Below are positions 57,948 through 64,000 of a stretch of DNA of 64,000 nt, piece after piece. The translations under genes and the position numbers were made by a program. The notes beneath the pieces are model-generated. The model saw nothing but the letters and a program-made list of their open reading frames with translations. It was not told the DNA's origin and made no database searches. The stretch's first letter is position 1, and every line of letters starts with the position of its first letter. Source of the DNA: Lachnospiraceae bacterium (GTDB taxonomy: Bacteria; Bacillota; Clostridia; Lachnospirales; Lachnospiraceae); assembly GCA_024399135.1 (NCBI GenBank), contig JAKSHY010000011.1, forward strand, positions 34,995 through 98,994. The letters run 5' to 3'.

Positions 57948-58203
57948 GTAGCCAAATATGTAGCCAATATCTTTTACCGATTTTTACCGATATTGACTCA
58001 TTTTTACTCCTTACTATAGAATGAAACAGTAAAAATCAGTAAGAATGAGTAATAATCGGTAATGCTTTTACGGTTCAAGTCCGATCATCTCCAATTTTAT
58101 TAGAAATTAGTAATTTTCTAATTCTTTATAATATAAGGAATTACCTGCGACATATTACTTAATTCTTGATGGTTGCTACAACGTGTAGCCAATATGTAAC
58201 CAA
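57948..58203. other. Phage attachment (attP-like) region
   Basis: Core candidate ACGGTTCAAGTCCGATCATC plus TCCA (58070-58093) looks like the T-arm and 3' end of a tRNA gene, the usual integration target. Arm-type repeats GTAGCCAA occur in pairs on both sides: 57948 and 57960, then 58185 and (GTAACCAA) 58196, spaced 11-12 bp. Between the left arms and the core lies a phased decamer array (listed separately). Integrase follows at once. Confidence 0.7.
57971..58064. repeat. Phased decamer array, inverted halves
   Basis: Left half reads CTTTTACCGA, TTTTTACCGA, TATTGACTCA, TTTTTACTCC in exact 10-base steps; right half is AGTAAAAATC, AGTAAGAATG, AGTAATAATC, GGTAATGC, also in 10-base steps and inverted. 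The same TTTTTACCGA occurs at the repressor operators. Confidence 0.75.
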
Positions 58204-58216
58204 AAAGGAGAAAAAT

Positions 58217-59308
58217 ATGCCGAGGTACAAAGAACCTTTTACTCTCTACAAACGTAGAAACAAAAAATCAGATATTTGGTATTACAGATGTTACTCACCA
58301 ACCGGGGAACGCAGTTGTGGTCGTTCTACTGGAAAGACTTCCAAGACATTAGCAAGACAATACTGTCAGGAACTTATAGCCTGTGGTAAGTTATGGACAG
58401 GTGAAGCAGTTACATTCAGACAGTATGCAGAACATTTCTTTGATGATGATTCACAGTGGGTTCAGGAAAGGACACTGAATGGGAAGCAGACGTTTGCTGA
58501 CAGAAGTCTTGAACTGAATAAACAGACACTGGACATTCATCTGCTGCCTTATTTTGGAAAATATAAGTTCTCTGATATAAGACCATCTGTTGTAAAGAAA
58601 TACAGGATATACGAATCAAGCAAGGGTCTCAGAAATAAATCCATAAACAATATCATTGGTGTATTCTCAATTATTGTAAGAAGTGCTATGGCAGACTGTG
58701 TAATCAATTTTGATCCGTTACTTTCAGTCGGCTATCTTCCTACAGATGACTCTGAAGAAGTAAACGCATTTACAAGAGAGCAGATAGTTTCTATGTTCAG
58801 AAAAGATTGGAATGATGATGAAGTGAAGTTATTCTCACTTGTAGGTGCTTTGACCGGAATGCGAATAAGTGAGATTCTTGCAATACGAAAAGAAAATCTC
58901 CACGCAAAATATATCGATGTATTTGATCAGAGATTGAAGTATCAGCTTAAACCTCTGAAGACAAAAGAAGCGAGGTTTGTTCCGATAACTGATGAACTGT
59001 ACAAACTTCTTGAAGCAAGAGTTTCAAATGGATTCGCTTTTGAACACAATGATAATTACTACAGAAAATATTTATATAAGAACTGTGGTGTAAAAAACTA
59101 CAAAGAAGAAAACCTTAAGTTCCATTCTCTAAGACACTTCGTAAACACAGACATGCTTGCTCATAATATTCCTGAAACAAAAGTCAGAGGTGTACTCGGG
59201 CATTCTGAAGGTAAAGGAACAATGACAGACAGATATACAAACTGGAGGCCAGAGATGTTTCCTGAAGTTTATGAGTGGCAGGAAAATCTTCTTAAAGATA
59301 TTCTCTGA
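58217..59308 (+). CDS. int: Tyrosine recombinase integrase
   Basis: 363 residues. N-terminal AP2-like arm-binding domain (YYRCYSPTGERSCGRS), core-binding domain (about 70-170) and catalytic domain with LTGMRISEIL (Arg), KFHSLRH (HxxR), LGHSEGKGTMTDRY (His and nucleophile Tyr). Integrates the phage at the tRNA-like core just upstream. ATG behind AAAGGAG. Confidence 0.9.
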   Translation: MPRYKEPFTLYKRRNKKSDIWYYRCYSPTGERSCGRSTGKTSKTLARQYCQELIACGKLWTGEAVTFRQYAEHFFDDDSQWVQERTLNGKQTFADRSLELNKQTLDIHLLPYFGKYKFSDIRPSVVKKYRIYESSKGLRNKSINNIIGVFSIIVRSAMADCVINFDPLLSVGYLPTDDSEEVNAFTREQIVSMFRKDWNDDEVKLFSLVGALTGMRISEILAIRKENLHAKYIDVFDQRLKYQLKPLKTKEARFVPITDELYKLLEARVSNGFAFEHNDNYYRKYLYKNCGVKNYKEENLKFHSLRHFVNTDMLAHNIPETKVRGVLGHSEGKGTMTDRYTNWRPEMFPEVYEWQENLLKDIL

Positions 59309-59311
59309 TTT

Positions 59312-59342
59312 GCACGACAAGACTTGACACAGTAAGTATATT
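59312..59342 (+). promoter_or_regulatory. GCACGACAA-type promoter, leaderless
   Basis: GCACGACAA, 16 bases, TATATT, then 7 bases to the ATG of the excisionase-like gene. Confidence 0.6.
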
Positions 59343-59349
59343 ATTGGTC

Positions 59350-59526
59350 ATGGAAACATTAGATAAGTTCATAACACGGAAAGAAGTTGCTAAGAAATTT
59401 GATGTATCTGATAAGTGCGTTTATCTGTGGGAGAAGAAATTCAAGATTCCAAGTTTGAAAATCGGAAAATCAGTTGTGTATAAGAAGGAAGATGTTGAAA
59501 ATATCCTTCTTGCAAACTTGAAGTAA
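59350..59526 (+). CDS. Excisionase-like HTH_17 protein, 58 residues
   Basis: DKFITRKEVAKKFDVSDKCV, LKIGKSVVYKKEDVENIL: the small winged MerR-like fold of excisionases. Placement beside integrase supports a directionality role. No ribosome site; probably leaderless. Confidence 0.75.
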   Translation: METLDKFITRKEVAKKFDVSDKCVYLWEKKFKIPSLKIGKSVVYKKEDVENILLANLK

Positions 59527-59557
59527 TGTACGGTTTTATTTTAAAATGAGGTAAAGG

Positions 59558-59812
59558 ATGTTTGACGTATTAAGTTGTAAACCTGACTTGTATCAGAAAA
59601 ATGTTTATTACGTTGTAAATATCTGGGATACAAAAATAGCACGAATCAGTAAGACCTGCGACGGTTGCTGGTTGGTCTGGTACTACCATGAAAAGTACCA
59701 CAAACTGCGACACTCTATAAAAGAGACTCTATGGGAAATAGAGCACAAGTACAAAAAGAGAAGTCGTGAGATACAGCTTAGATCTTCAGCAGACTGTAGT
59801 CCATTATTCTAA
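59558..59812 (+). CDS. Hypothetical basic protein, 84 residues
   Basis: Trp-rich and basic (CDGCWLVWYYHEKYHKLRHS). Overlaps the next gene. Unknown. Confidence 0.5.
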   Translation: MFDVLSCKPDLYQKNVYYVVNIWDTKIARISKTCDGCWLVWYYHEKYHKLRHSIKETLWEIEHKYKKRSREIQLRSSADCSPLF

Positions 59813-60182
59813 AAGTCATTCTGTTCCAGAAGCGAGTAAAGAGTTTAATATCCCGATAAATGTTATCCAGTCATGGATAGTTCAGGATATGGATGAAGTC
59901 AAACTGAAATTTCACATTCAACAGAAATTCTATAATCTCATCCCAATCGTTGAGGCGAAGATAACCTCCGTCTACTCCGAGTCTGATTTCATTGTCTATG
60001 GAATTACAGATGAGGAATGGGATGAGTGTTCTTCTAAAATTAATAAAGTAATCGTTGAAACAGTATCACAGGTTTATAGAGCCGTACTGAAAGATCCTCT
60101 GTTCTTAGACCAGAAACCAAAGAAGAAGAAAAAGAATCCTGACCCTTATCATGACCTTCCCTTTTTACCTGGAATGGAATAA
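59766..60182 (+). CDS. HTH protein, 138 residues, GTG start
   Basis: N-terminal transposase-like HTH (YSKSHSVPEASKEFNIPINV, IQSWI), helical middle and a Lys/Pro-rich tail. Overlaps upstream gene by 47 bases; the start is uncertain. Couples to the RecU-like gene (one-base overlap). Regulator or DNA-binding accessory. Confidence 0.5.
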   Translation: MRYSLDLQQTVVHYSKSHSVPEASKEFNIPINVIQSWIVQDMDEVKLKFHIQQKFYNLIPIVEAKITSVYSESDFIVYGITDEEWDECSSKINKVIVETVSQVYRAVLKDPLFLDQKPKKKKKNPDPYHDLPFLPGME

Positions 60183-60658
60183 TGAAAAAAGAATCAGAGT
60201 TTTGTTCAGTTATCGTAAAATCATTAGACATCGGATATAAAATCCCTGACCCAACCGGAATGTATGCAAAGACAATTAAACGTTGTTTTGACATTATGGG
60301 TGCCCATCATTTTGACGGATTCAAAGAACATCTTCATCCTGTCTACATCGAAGCAAAGTTCAATAAGACATTATCATCATTCAATCTGAATCGTATTGAA
60401 GACCATCAGGCTTATTATCTTTCAAGATTCAACGATGTAGTCGGAGCAAAGTGTTTTGTTATTCTCGGAGTATATGCAGGACACGGTGACACAAGGGCAT
60501 ACGTTTTTGACTGGAATGATTTACAACCTTATTATGAAAGTGGGAAATCTATTTACAAGAAGATGTTAGAAAAACTCCCTTACAATTCAGTTCATAAGGG
60601 AGTTTTCGTATTTGATAAAATTATTTATAAGGAAGATATTGAAAAGGTCATGCCTTAG
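60182..60658 (+). CDS. RecU-like Holliday junction resolvase
   Basis: 158 residues. PVYIEAKFNKTLSSFNLNRI (about 57-76) followed by HQAYYLSRF matches the RecU/VRR nuclease core with the ExK pair, and an upstream Asp in DGFKEHL. Resolves recombination junctions made by the annealing protein. Its 3' end overlaps the convergent SPOR-like gene by 11 bases. Confidence 0.75.
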   Translation: MKKESEFCSVIVKSLDIGYKIPDPTGMYAKTIKRCFDIMGAHHFDGFKEHLHPVYIEAKFNKTLSSFNLNRIEDHQAYYLSRFNDVVGAKCFVILGVYAGHGDTRAYVFDWNDLQPYYESGKSIYKKMLEKLPYNSVHKGVFVFDKIIYKEDIEKVMP

Positions 60659-60881
60659 TAGGTGCTTCTAAGTAAGCATCAAAACCTTTTCTAATCAGAT
60701 TGGTAAGCAGAGTCTCGGCATATTCCTGACGTAAGCTGGAAGAAATAAGCAAGGAATATCCATCATTAGTTTTGAAAACAGACGGAGTTAGACCTAATTT
60801 TCGTAACTTCTCGCTTGTAGATTTTGCCTCTGTTGATTTCTCATACCTACCAACAAAAACTCTGTAAAATGGACAATTCAT
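60648..60881 (-). CDS. Small SPOR-like protein, 77 residues
   Basis: FYRVFVGRYEKSTEAKSTSE, GYSLLISSSLRQEYAETLLT and a final GFDAYLE strand fit a SPOR domain. It ends a lysis cluster, so peptidoglycan binding makes sense. Similar to the 33651 protein. Confidence 0.6.
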   Translation of the reverse strand: MNCPFYRVFVGRYEKSTEAKSTSEKLRKLGLTPSVFKTNDGYSLLISSSLRQEYAETLLTNLIRKGFDAYLEAPTKA

Positions 60882-60883
60882 TT

Positions 60884-61225
60884 TTATGGATCTCTTTCAG
60901 CCTGAAGCCTAAGACATCTGACTGCATATTTGGTATCGGTTATATAATCTTCTAGATATTGCCAGTACCATTCGGGGACAACCATCACAAAGTCATCCAT
61001 AACAACTGCTTCAGTATCACCATTTGAATTAATGATTTTGTCAAAGACTCCTGAAGCAGCCAAGAAGTAAACGGGGTTACCTTCCTTATCTACAGGTGTT
61101 GGTGGTTTAGGAAATAAATCAAGACTTGTCAGTACCTGATTCTTCTGCGTACTCACGCAACTGGTTAACACCGTTAATGTAATTATCATACTTATTGCCA
61201 GTACGAATCTTACGTTTCTCTTCAT
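60884..61225 (-). CDS. o-spanin-like lipoprotein (Rz1 position)
   Basis: 113 residues: signal peptide with lipobox (SMIITLTVLTSC), a Pro-rich stretch (DLFPKPPTPVD), then a soluble domain. Its first 107 bases lie inside the i-spanin-like gene in another frame, the classic Rz/Rz1 architecture. It is longer than most Rz1 proteins. Confidence 0.65.
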   Translation of the reverse strand: MKRNVRFVLAISMIITLTVLTSCVSTQKNQVLTSLDLFPKPPTPVDKEGNPVYFLAASGVFDKIINSNGDTEAVVMDDFVMVVPEWYWQYLEDYITDTKYAVRCLRLQAERDP

Positions 61226-61421
61226 CGGCTTCCACCTTTAATTTATCTTTCTCAGAATTGATGAGTTTCAGTTCTGATATTTGCTTTTCATATCTCACAG
61301 ACATGTCATAGTTTTCTTTTTCAAGTTTTTTTACTAAAACTTTCTGTTTGATTTCAAAGTAAACAATTGTAAGGATTTCAAGGGCAACAAGAACAATTCC
61401 AATAATAATTATTACTTTCAC
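61119..61421 (-). CDS. i-spanin-like protein (Rz position)
   Basis: 100 residues: N-terminal TM (KVIIIIGIVLVALEILTIVY) and a long coiled coil (KKLEKENYDMSVRYEKQISE). With the overlapping lipoprotein it would form the periplasm-spanning complex that disrupts the outer membrane, implying a diderm host. Confidence 0.7.
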   Translation of the reverse strand: MKVIIIIGIVLVALEILTIVYFEIKQKVLVKKLEKENYDMSVRYEKQISELKLINSEKDKLKVEADEEKRKIRTGNKYDNYINGVNQLREYAEESGTDKS

Positions 61422-61681
61422 TTTTCACCCTCGAATTGATTTTTGATTTCAGTTGTTTTCTGCCATCCGTTTACCAGGATGTACTCACCTACAAGAGTAA
61501 AGATTGCAGGTACAGTTACACCGAACCATGACGGAATTTCAACTTTCATAAACATTGCAATTCCTGTAAGAACAAGGAATCCAAATCCCATAAACATAGC
61601 CCAACATACACAGAAGAATTTGCGTGAAGAGAGTTTCTTAAATCTCTTCATTCTTTCTTCTTCTCTTTCTTCATCAGTCAT
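61418..61681 (-). CDS. Holin-like membrane protein
   Basis: Charged, Glu/Arg-rich N-terminus, then two TM segments (CVCWAMFMGFGFLVLTGIAM and FGVTVPAIFTLVGEYILVNG). Start MTDEE chosen behind AGAGGA; an ATG seven codons earlier is possible. Overlaps i-spanin start. Likely the holin. Confidence 0.65.
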   Translation of the reverse strand: MTDEEREEERMKRFKKLSSRKFFCVCWAMFMGFGFLVLTGIAMFMKVEIPSWFGVTVPAIFTLVGEYILVNGWQKTTEIKNQFEGEK

Positions 61682-61781
61682 CTCGTTTGTCCTCTTCTTC
61701 ATCGTAATCTTTCCAATCCCATGCCAACATCACAAACAGAACCAAATAACCCAAGCCAAGCAAAGAATAAAGTATTACCAT
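61674..61781 (-). CDS. Tiny single-TM protein, 35 residues
   Basis: VILYSLLGLGYLVLFVMLAW then an acidic tail. Its stop overlaps the holin-like start (ATGACTGA). Possibly a holin partner or antiholin. Confidence 0.45.
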   Translation of the reverse strand: MVILYSLLGLGYLVLFVMLAWDWKDYDEEEDKRDD

Positions 61782-62218
61782 GACATCAACCTGAATACAC
61801 GGTAACTGTCTAACTTCCCTTCCTTTACCGTTACAGAATTACTTAATGGATCCCAGTCTCTAAGTCTGAAATGTTTCAGTCCTGTTCTTGGATTTTTCCA
61901 GCACTCAATATAAAGTTCGTTTTTCTTTGGTTTGTAAGTTGATGGTTCAATTGATACAGCCCACTTCTTTCCTGTGAGCATATTAAGAATAGATTCAGGG
62001 TCATTTACATCAAAGTTTGCAGGATCATCGTAGTTATCCCAATTGAATGTAAGCCACTGCTTTCCGTTCACCATATAGTGAGCAGAACAGATTTGAATAA
62101 GTGTTTCTGTGTCATAATCAAAACCTGTATAGTTTTCTGCGATTTTCTGAAGACACAGGAAGTAGCAGGCATAGTTACCTACCGATTTATAAAAACTTTC
62201 TGGATACCTTACTGACAT
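61775..62218 (-). CDS. DUF261-like protein, candidate lysis enzyme
   Basis: 147 residues. VGNYACYFLCLQKIAENYTG and GLKHFRLRDWDPLSNSVTVK recall the DUF261 family I associate with spirochaete (Borrelia, Treponema) phages. A Cys (about 18) and His (about 121) spaced as in papain-like C39 peptidases suggest a cysteine peptidase. In a lysis cluster an endolysin role is plausible but unproven. Confidence 0.55.
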   Translation of the reverse strand: MSVRYPESFYKSVGNYACYFLCLQKIAENYTGFDYDTETLIQICSAHYMVNGKQWLTFNWDNYDDPANFDVNDPESILNMLTGKKWAVSIEPSTYKPKKNELYIECWKNPRTGLKHFRLRDWDPLSNSVTVKEGKLDSYRVFRLMSW

Positions 62219-62862
62219 ATTAAATCCTCAAAATATTTTCCGGCAATTTTTCTTGCACTGAAGTAGACTTCTTTGAAAAACTTCTCAAGTTCGAGAAGTG
62301 GAATTTCATCCATGATTGCAGGCAGGTTCACATCAGGAAGACAGTCATTAAGTGTATAAAGTCTGTCTTTAATAAGGCTGTAATAGCCTCGTGCCTTTCC
62401 TTCTGAATAATCTGTAAGTTCTTTATCGGATTTGAAAATAATGTGATTTCTTGTAAGGTCATTCTTAACTTCGTAATTCAATCTATCAGAAATCGACCTT
62501 GTGATAAGTGTAAATAAGTCGTAGTCCTTTTTATCCGTGAAACCGTATTTCTTTATACCGATTTCAAAGATACGGATGCGAAGTTCTTTAAGTATGTTCT
62601 TCGCAGCCTGACACTGATTATCCAACTGGTCTTTACCTTCGGACATATAGAGTTCCCGTTGTGACTGCTTATGTTCAGTTTCTTTTTTCTGAACTTCCTG
62701 CTTCTGTGCTTCTGTAATCTTAATTACATCGCTTTCCACATTCTTCCCCTTAAGGAACTTAGTAACCAGTACAACTGTGGTGATTATAGCAGCAATCAGC
62801 AGTACTCCAAGTGTTAACATCGTAATCCAGCCTATAACTGGGATTTTTGCTATATTTTCCAT
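62209..62862 (-). CDS. Membrane-anchored helical protein, 217 residues
   Basis: N-terminal TM (about 9-36: VIGWITMLTLGVLLIAAIIT), then a charged coiled coil and a helical domain. Overlaps the DUF261-like gene. Perhaps a tail or lysis-associated membrane protein. Confidence 0.6.
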   Translation of the reverse strand: MENIAKIPVIGWITMLTLGVLLIAAIITTVVLVTKFLKGKNVESDVIKITEAQKQEVQKKETEHKQSQRELYMSEGKDQLDNQCQAAKNILKELRIRIFEIGIKKYGFTDKKDYDLFTLITRSISDRLNYEVKNDLTRNHIIFKSDKELTDYSEGKARGYYSLIKDRLYTLNDCLPDVNLPAIMDEIPLLELEKFFKEVYFSARKIAGKYFEDLICQ

Positions 62863-62915
62863 AGAAAACCCTCGCTTTGAATCAAATATACACTTGAAGT
62901 CTGCGAGGGTTAATT

Positions 62916-63383
62916 TTAGAGTTCGTATTCAACGTAATAATCGAACAATGGTTTGTCTTTGTGATACCATTCGTCCTTTGCGATATGGGCAAACCATATA
63001 GGGTCATTTTCGTTCCCATATGCTTTGGCTGTGTTGTAATGTTTTGCGTACTCCATATTCATTACCACGTACCAGTCGGTCTTGCTGATATCATTCCAAT
63101 CAACGTTAGACTTATTGCCTACATCTGTGGTCTGTTCCATAGTCCATTTCTGACCATGTTCACGTCCTGAATTGTCAGGAACTTTGAAAGACATTACCCA
63201 CTCTTCTGCAAGTTCACGGGTCAGAGTGTTGCCGTATGCTTTCTTGTACAGTTTAGTGTACACATCACGACAACAGTCTTCCCCACAAGCAACTAAAGAG
63301 TCAGTCATGCAAACAATAATATCGTCAGTTGGAATCTTATTATCACGTCTAATAGAACTGATGAGAGATTTCAGTTTTCCCAT
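62916..63383 (-). CDS. Hypothetical phage protein, 155 residues
   Basis: CMTDSLVACGEDCCRDVYTK, then AHIAKDEWYHKDKPLFDYYV; acidic, with several Trp. Resembles a family found beside phage tail and lysis genes. Function unknown. Confidence 0.55.
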   Translation of the reverse strand: MGKLKSLISSIRRDNKIPTDDIIVCMTDSLVACGEDCCRDVYTKLYKKAYGNTLTRELAEEWVMSFKVPDNSGREHGQKWTMEQTTDVGNKSNVDWNDISKTDWYVVMNMEYAKHYNTAKAYGNENDPIWFAHIAKDEWYHKDKPLFDYYVEYEL

Positions 63384-63385
63384 AG

Positions 63386-63640
63386 TTACTGTTTCCTTAC
63401 TACCTTTTCTTTGCCGAAGATATTTTTCTTCACTTCAAAGACAGGTACATTTTCTATCACTGCAAGTCCGTTTTCAGTTACCGAGGATTCCTCGGCAGTT
63501 GTCAAATCTTCTTTTACAACTGAAGTTTCCAACTGTTCGGAATTTCCGACCAGTTCAACTCTAGGTGTGACTGGTCTCCTCGGTCGGCACTGAAACGGAC
63601 AGACAGAACAATCCTGAATACAAGCGAACATCATGCACAA
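63386..63640 (-). CDS. Small Cys-containing virion-region protein, 84 residues
   Basis: ACIQDCSVCPFQCRP at the N-terminus and a Glu/Val-rich tail. Overlaps the upstream gene by 10 bases. Unknown. Confidence 0.5.
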   Translation of the reverse strand: MCMMFACIQDCSVCPFQCRPRRPVTPRVELVGNSEQLETSVVKEDLTTAEESSVTENGLAVIENVPVFEVKKNIFGKEKVVRKQ

Positions 63641-63966
63641 CCTGGTGTGGTTACCTTGGTAGCAATAATGTGTTCTGGAGTAGTTCCCAAACCATTAGTA
63701 CCAAAGTATCCGTAAATCACCTGACCAGCCTTAAGCTGATTTCCATATACGATATTTCCGTATCTGTCAAAAACATTTACGTTGATACCGTTAATGGTTG
63801 CTGCAACAGGAAGTGTCGCACCACCTGTCGGAGCAGTAGTCAGCCTAAGACCGAATTTTTCCTTGTCTACCAGAGTCATTGTTTCATCTGGAACAAGAAC
63901 CACGGCTGTGGTTGAGACGTTGATTGTACTGACATCTGATCTAGGAAATGCAATACAACCCATCAT
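63631..63966 (-). CDS. Small beta-rich virion-like protein, 111 residues
   Basis: VDKEKFGLRLTTAPTGGATL and GNIVYGNQLKAGQVIYGYFG are typical of beta-barrel decoration or tail proteins. Two adjacent Met codons; either may start. Co-directional with the terminase gene at the other edge. Confidence 0.5.
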   Translation of the reverse strand: MMGCIAFPRSDVSTINVSTTAVVLVPDETMTLVDKEKFGLRLTTAPTGGATLPVAATINGINVNVFDRYGNIVYGNQLKAGQVIYGYFGTNGLGTTPEHIIATKVTTPGCA

Positions 63967-63969
63967 GTT

Positions 63970-64000
63970 CTACCACCCGTATCCACCGTATGTGTTGCCA
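63970..64000 (-). CDS. C-terminal fragment of an upstream gene
   Basis: The last ten codons of a minus-strand gene ending GNTYGGYGW, cut by the window edge. Gly/Tyr-rich tails occur on structural proteins; no further assignment possible. Confidence 0.5.
   Translation of the reverse strand, partial: GNTYGGYGW

Noticed and set aside
61443..61805. Plus-strand frame across the holin-like gene
   Set aside because: Antisense to a well-formed lysis cluster with overlapping starts and stops; no ribosome site.
1..64000. Alternative genetic code (recoded stop)
   Set aside because: TAA, TAG and TGA all terminate plausible genes, and conserved domains contain no in-frame stops.

Overview
The window reads as most of the genome of a temperate tailed phage (or a prophage / phage-plasmid contig), low in G+C, with closely packed genes, strong AGGAG-type ribosome sites and the standard bacterial code. 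Several small-protein families (the one containing KPKWHDLRKDPNDLPK, a DUF261-like protein) point to a spirochaete host, most likely a Treponema relative; this is inference from remembered families, not a search. Temperate-phage evidence is a tyrosine integrase beside a tRNA-3'-end-like attachment core with paired arm sites, an excisionase-like gene, and a repressor facing a divergent promoter with operator repeats. Virion genes sit at both edges: terminase subunits on the far left and lysis, membrane and minor virion genes on the far right, all on the minus strand.

Layout. 0-4 kb: terminase, a DNA methyltransferase and a cluster of helix-turn-helix genes read leftward from a six-copy 22.5-bp iteron array. 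4-15 kb (plus): a likely large structured RNA (about 4.86-5.65 kb), many small genes, an SSB-like protein, a ComM/YifB-type AAA+ protein, then a reverse transcriptase operon that ends in a tandem array of five structured RNA units. 15-24 kb: small genes, a GP88-like protein, a second array of three such units, and a TnpB element that splits a small gene. 24-33 kb: RadC-like, Sak3-like annealing protein, methyltransferase, a TnpB relic and a single-chain SbcD-SbcC protein. 33-43.5 kb (minus): fibre-like protein, a second TnpB, an HNH protein, a thiol-motif/dUTPase fusion and SSB. 43.7-60.7 kb (plus): exonuclease, repressor switch, a noncoding block with tRNA-like folds (46.0-46.75 kb), RepO/DnaC/DnaB-like replication genes, antirepressor, dCMP deaminase, integrase/att, RecU-like resolvase. 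60.6-64 kb (minus): embedded spanin pair, holin candidates, DUF261-like and minor virion proteins.

The most unusual content is the pair of RNA arrays (14454-15151 and 17435-17812). All eight units share one design: a 7-9 bp closing stem whose sequence differs in every unit yet still pairs, a short linker, a long unit-specific hairpin, and a conserved ATCTA...TAAAGnAGA...AAGA strand. The first array ends the operon that begins with the reverse transcriptase, so an RT-linked RNA system is a reasonable but unproven hypothesis. A second genome-wide signal is a promoter motif, GCACGACWW followed 16 bp later by a -10 box, found at about a dozen sites; at several it places the transcription start on the ATG, implying leaderless messages.
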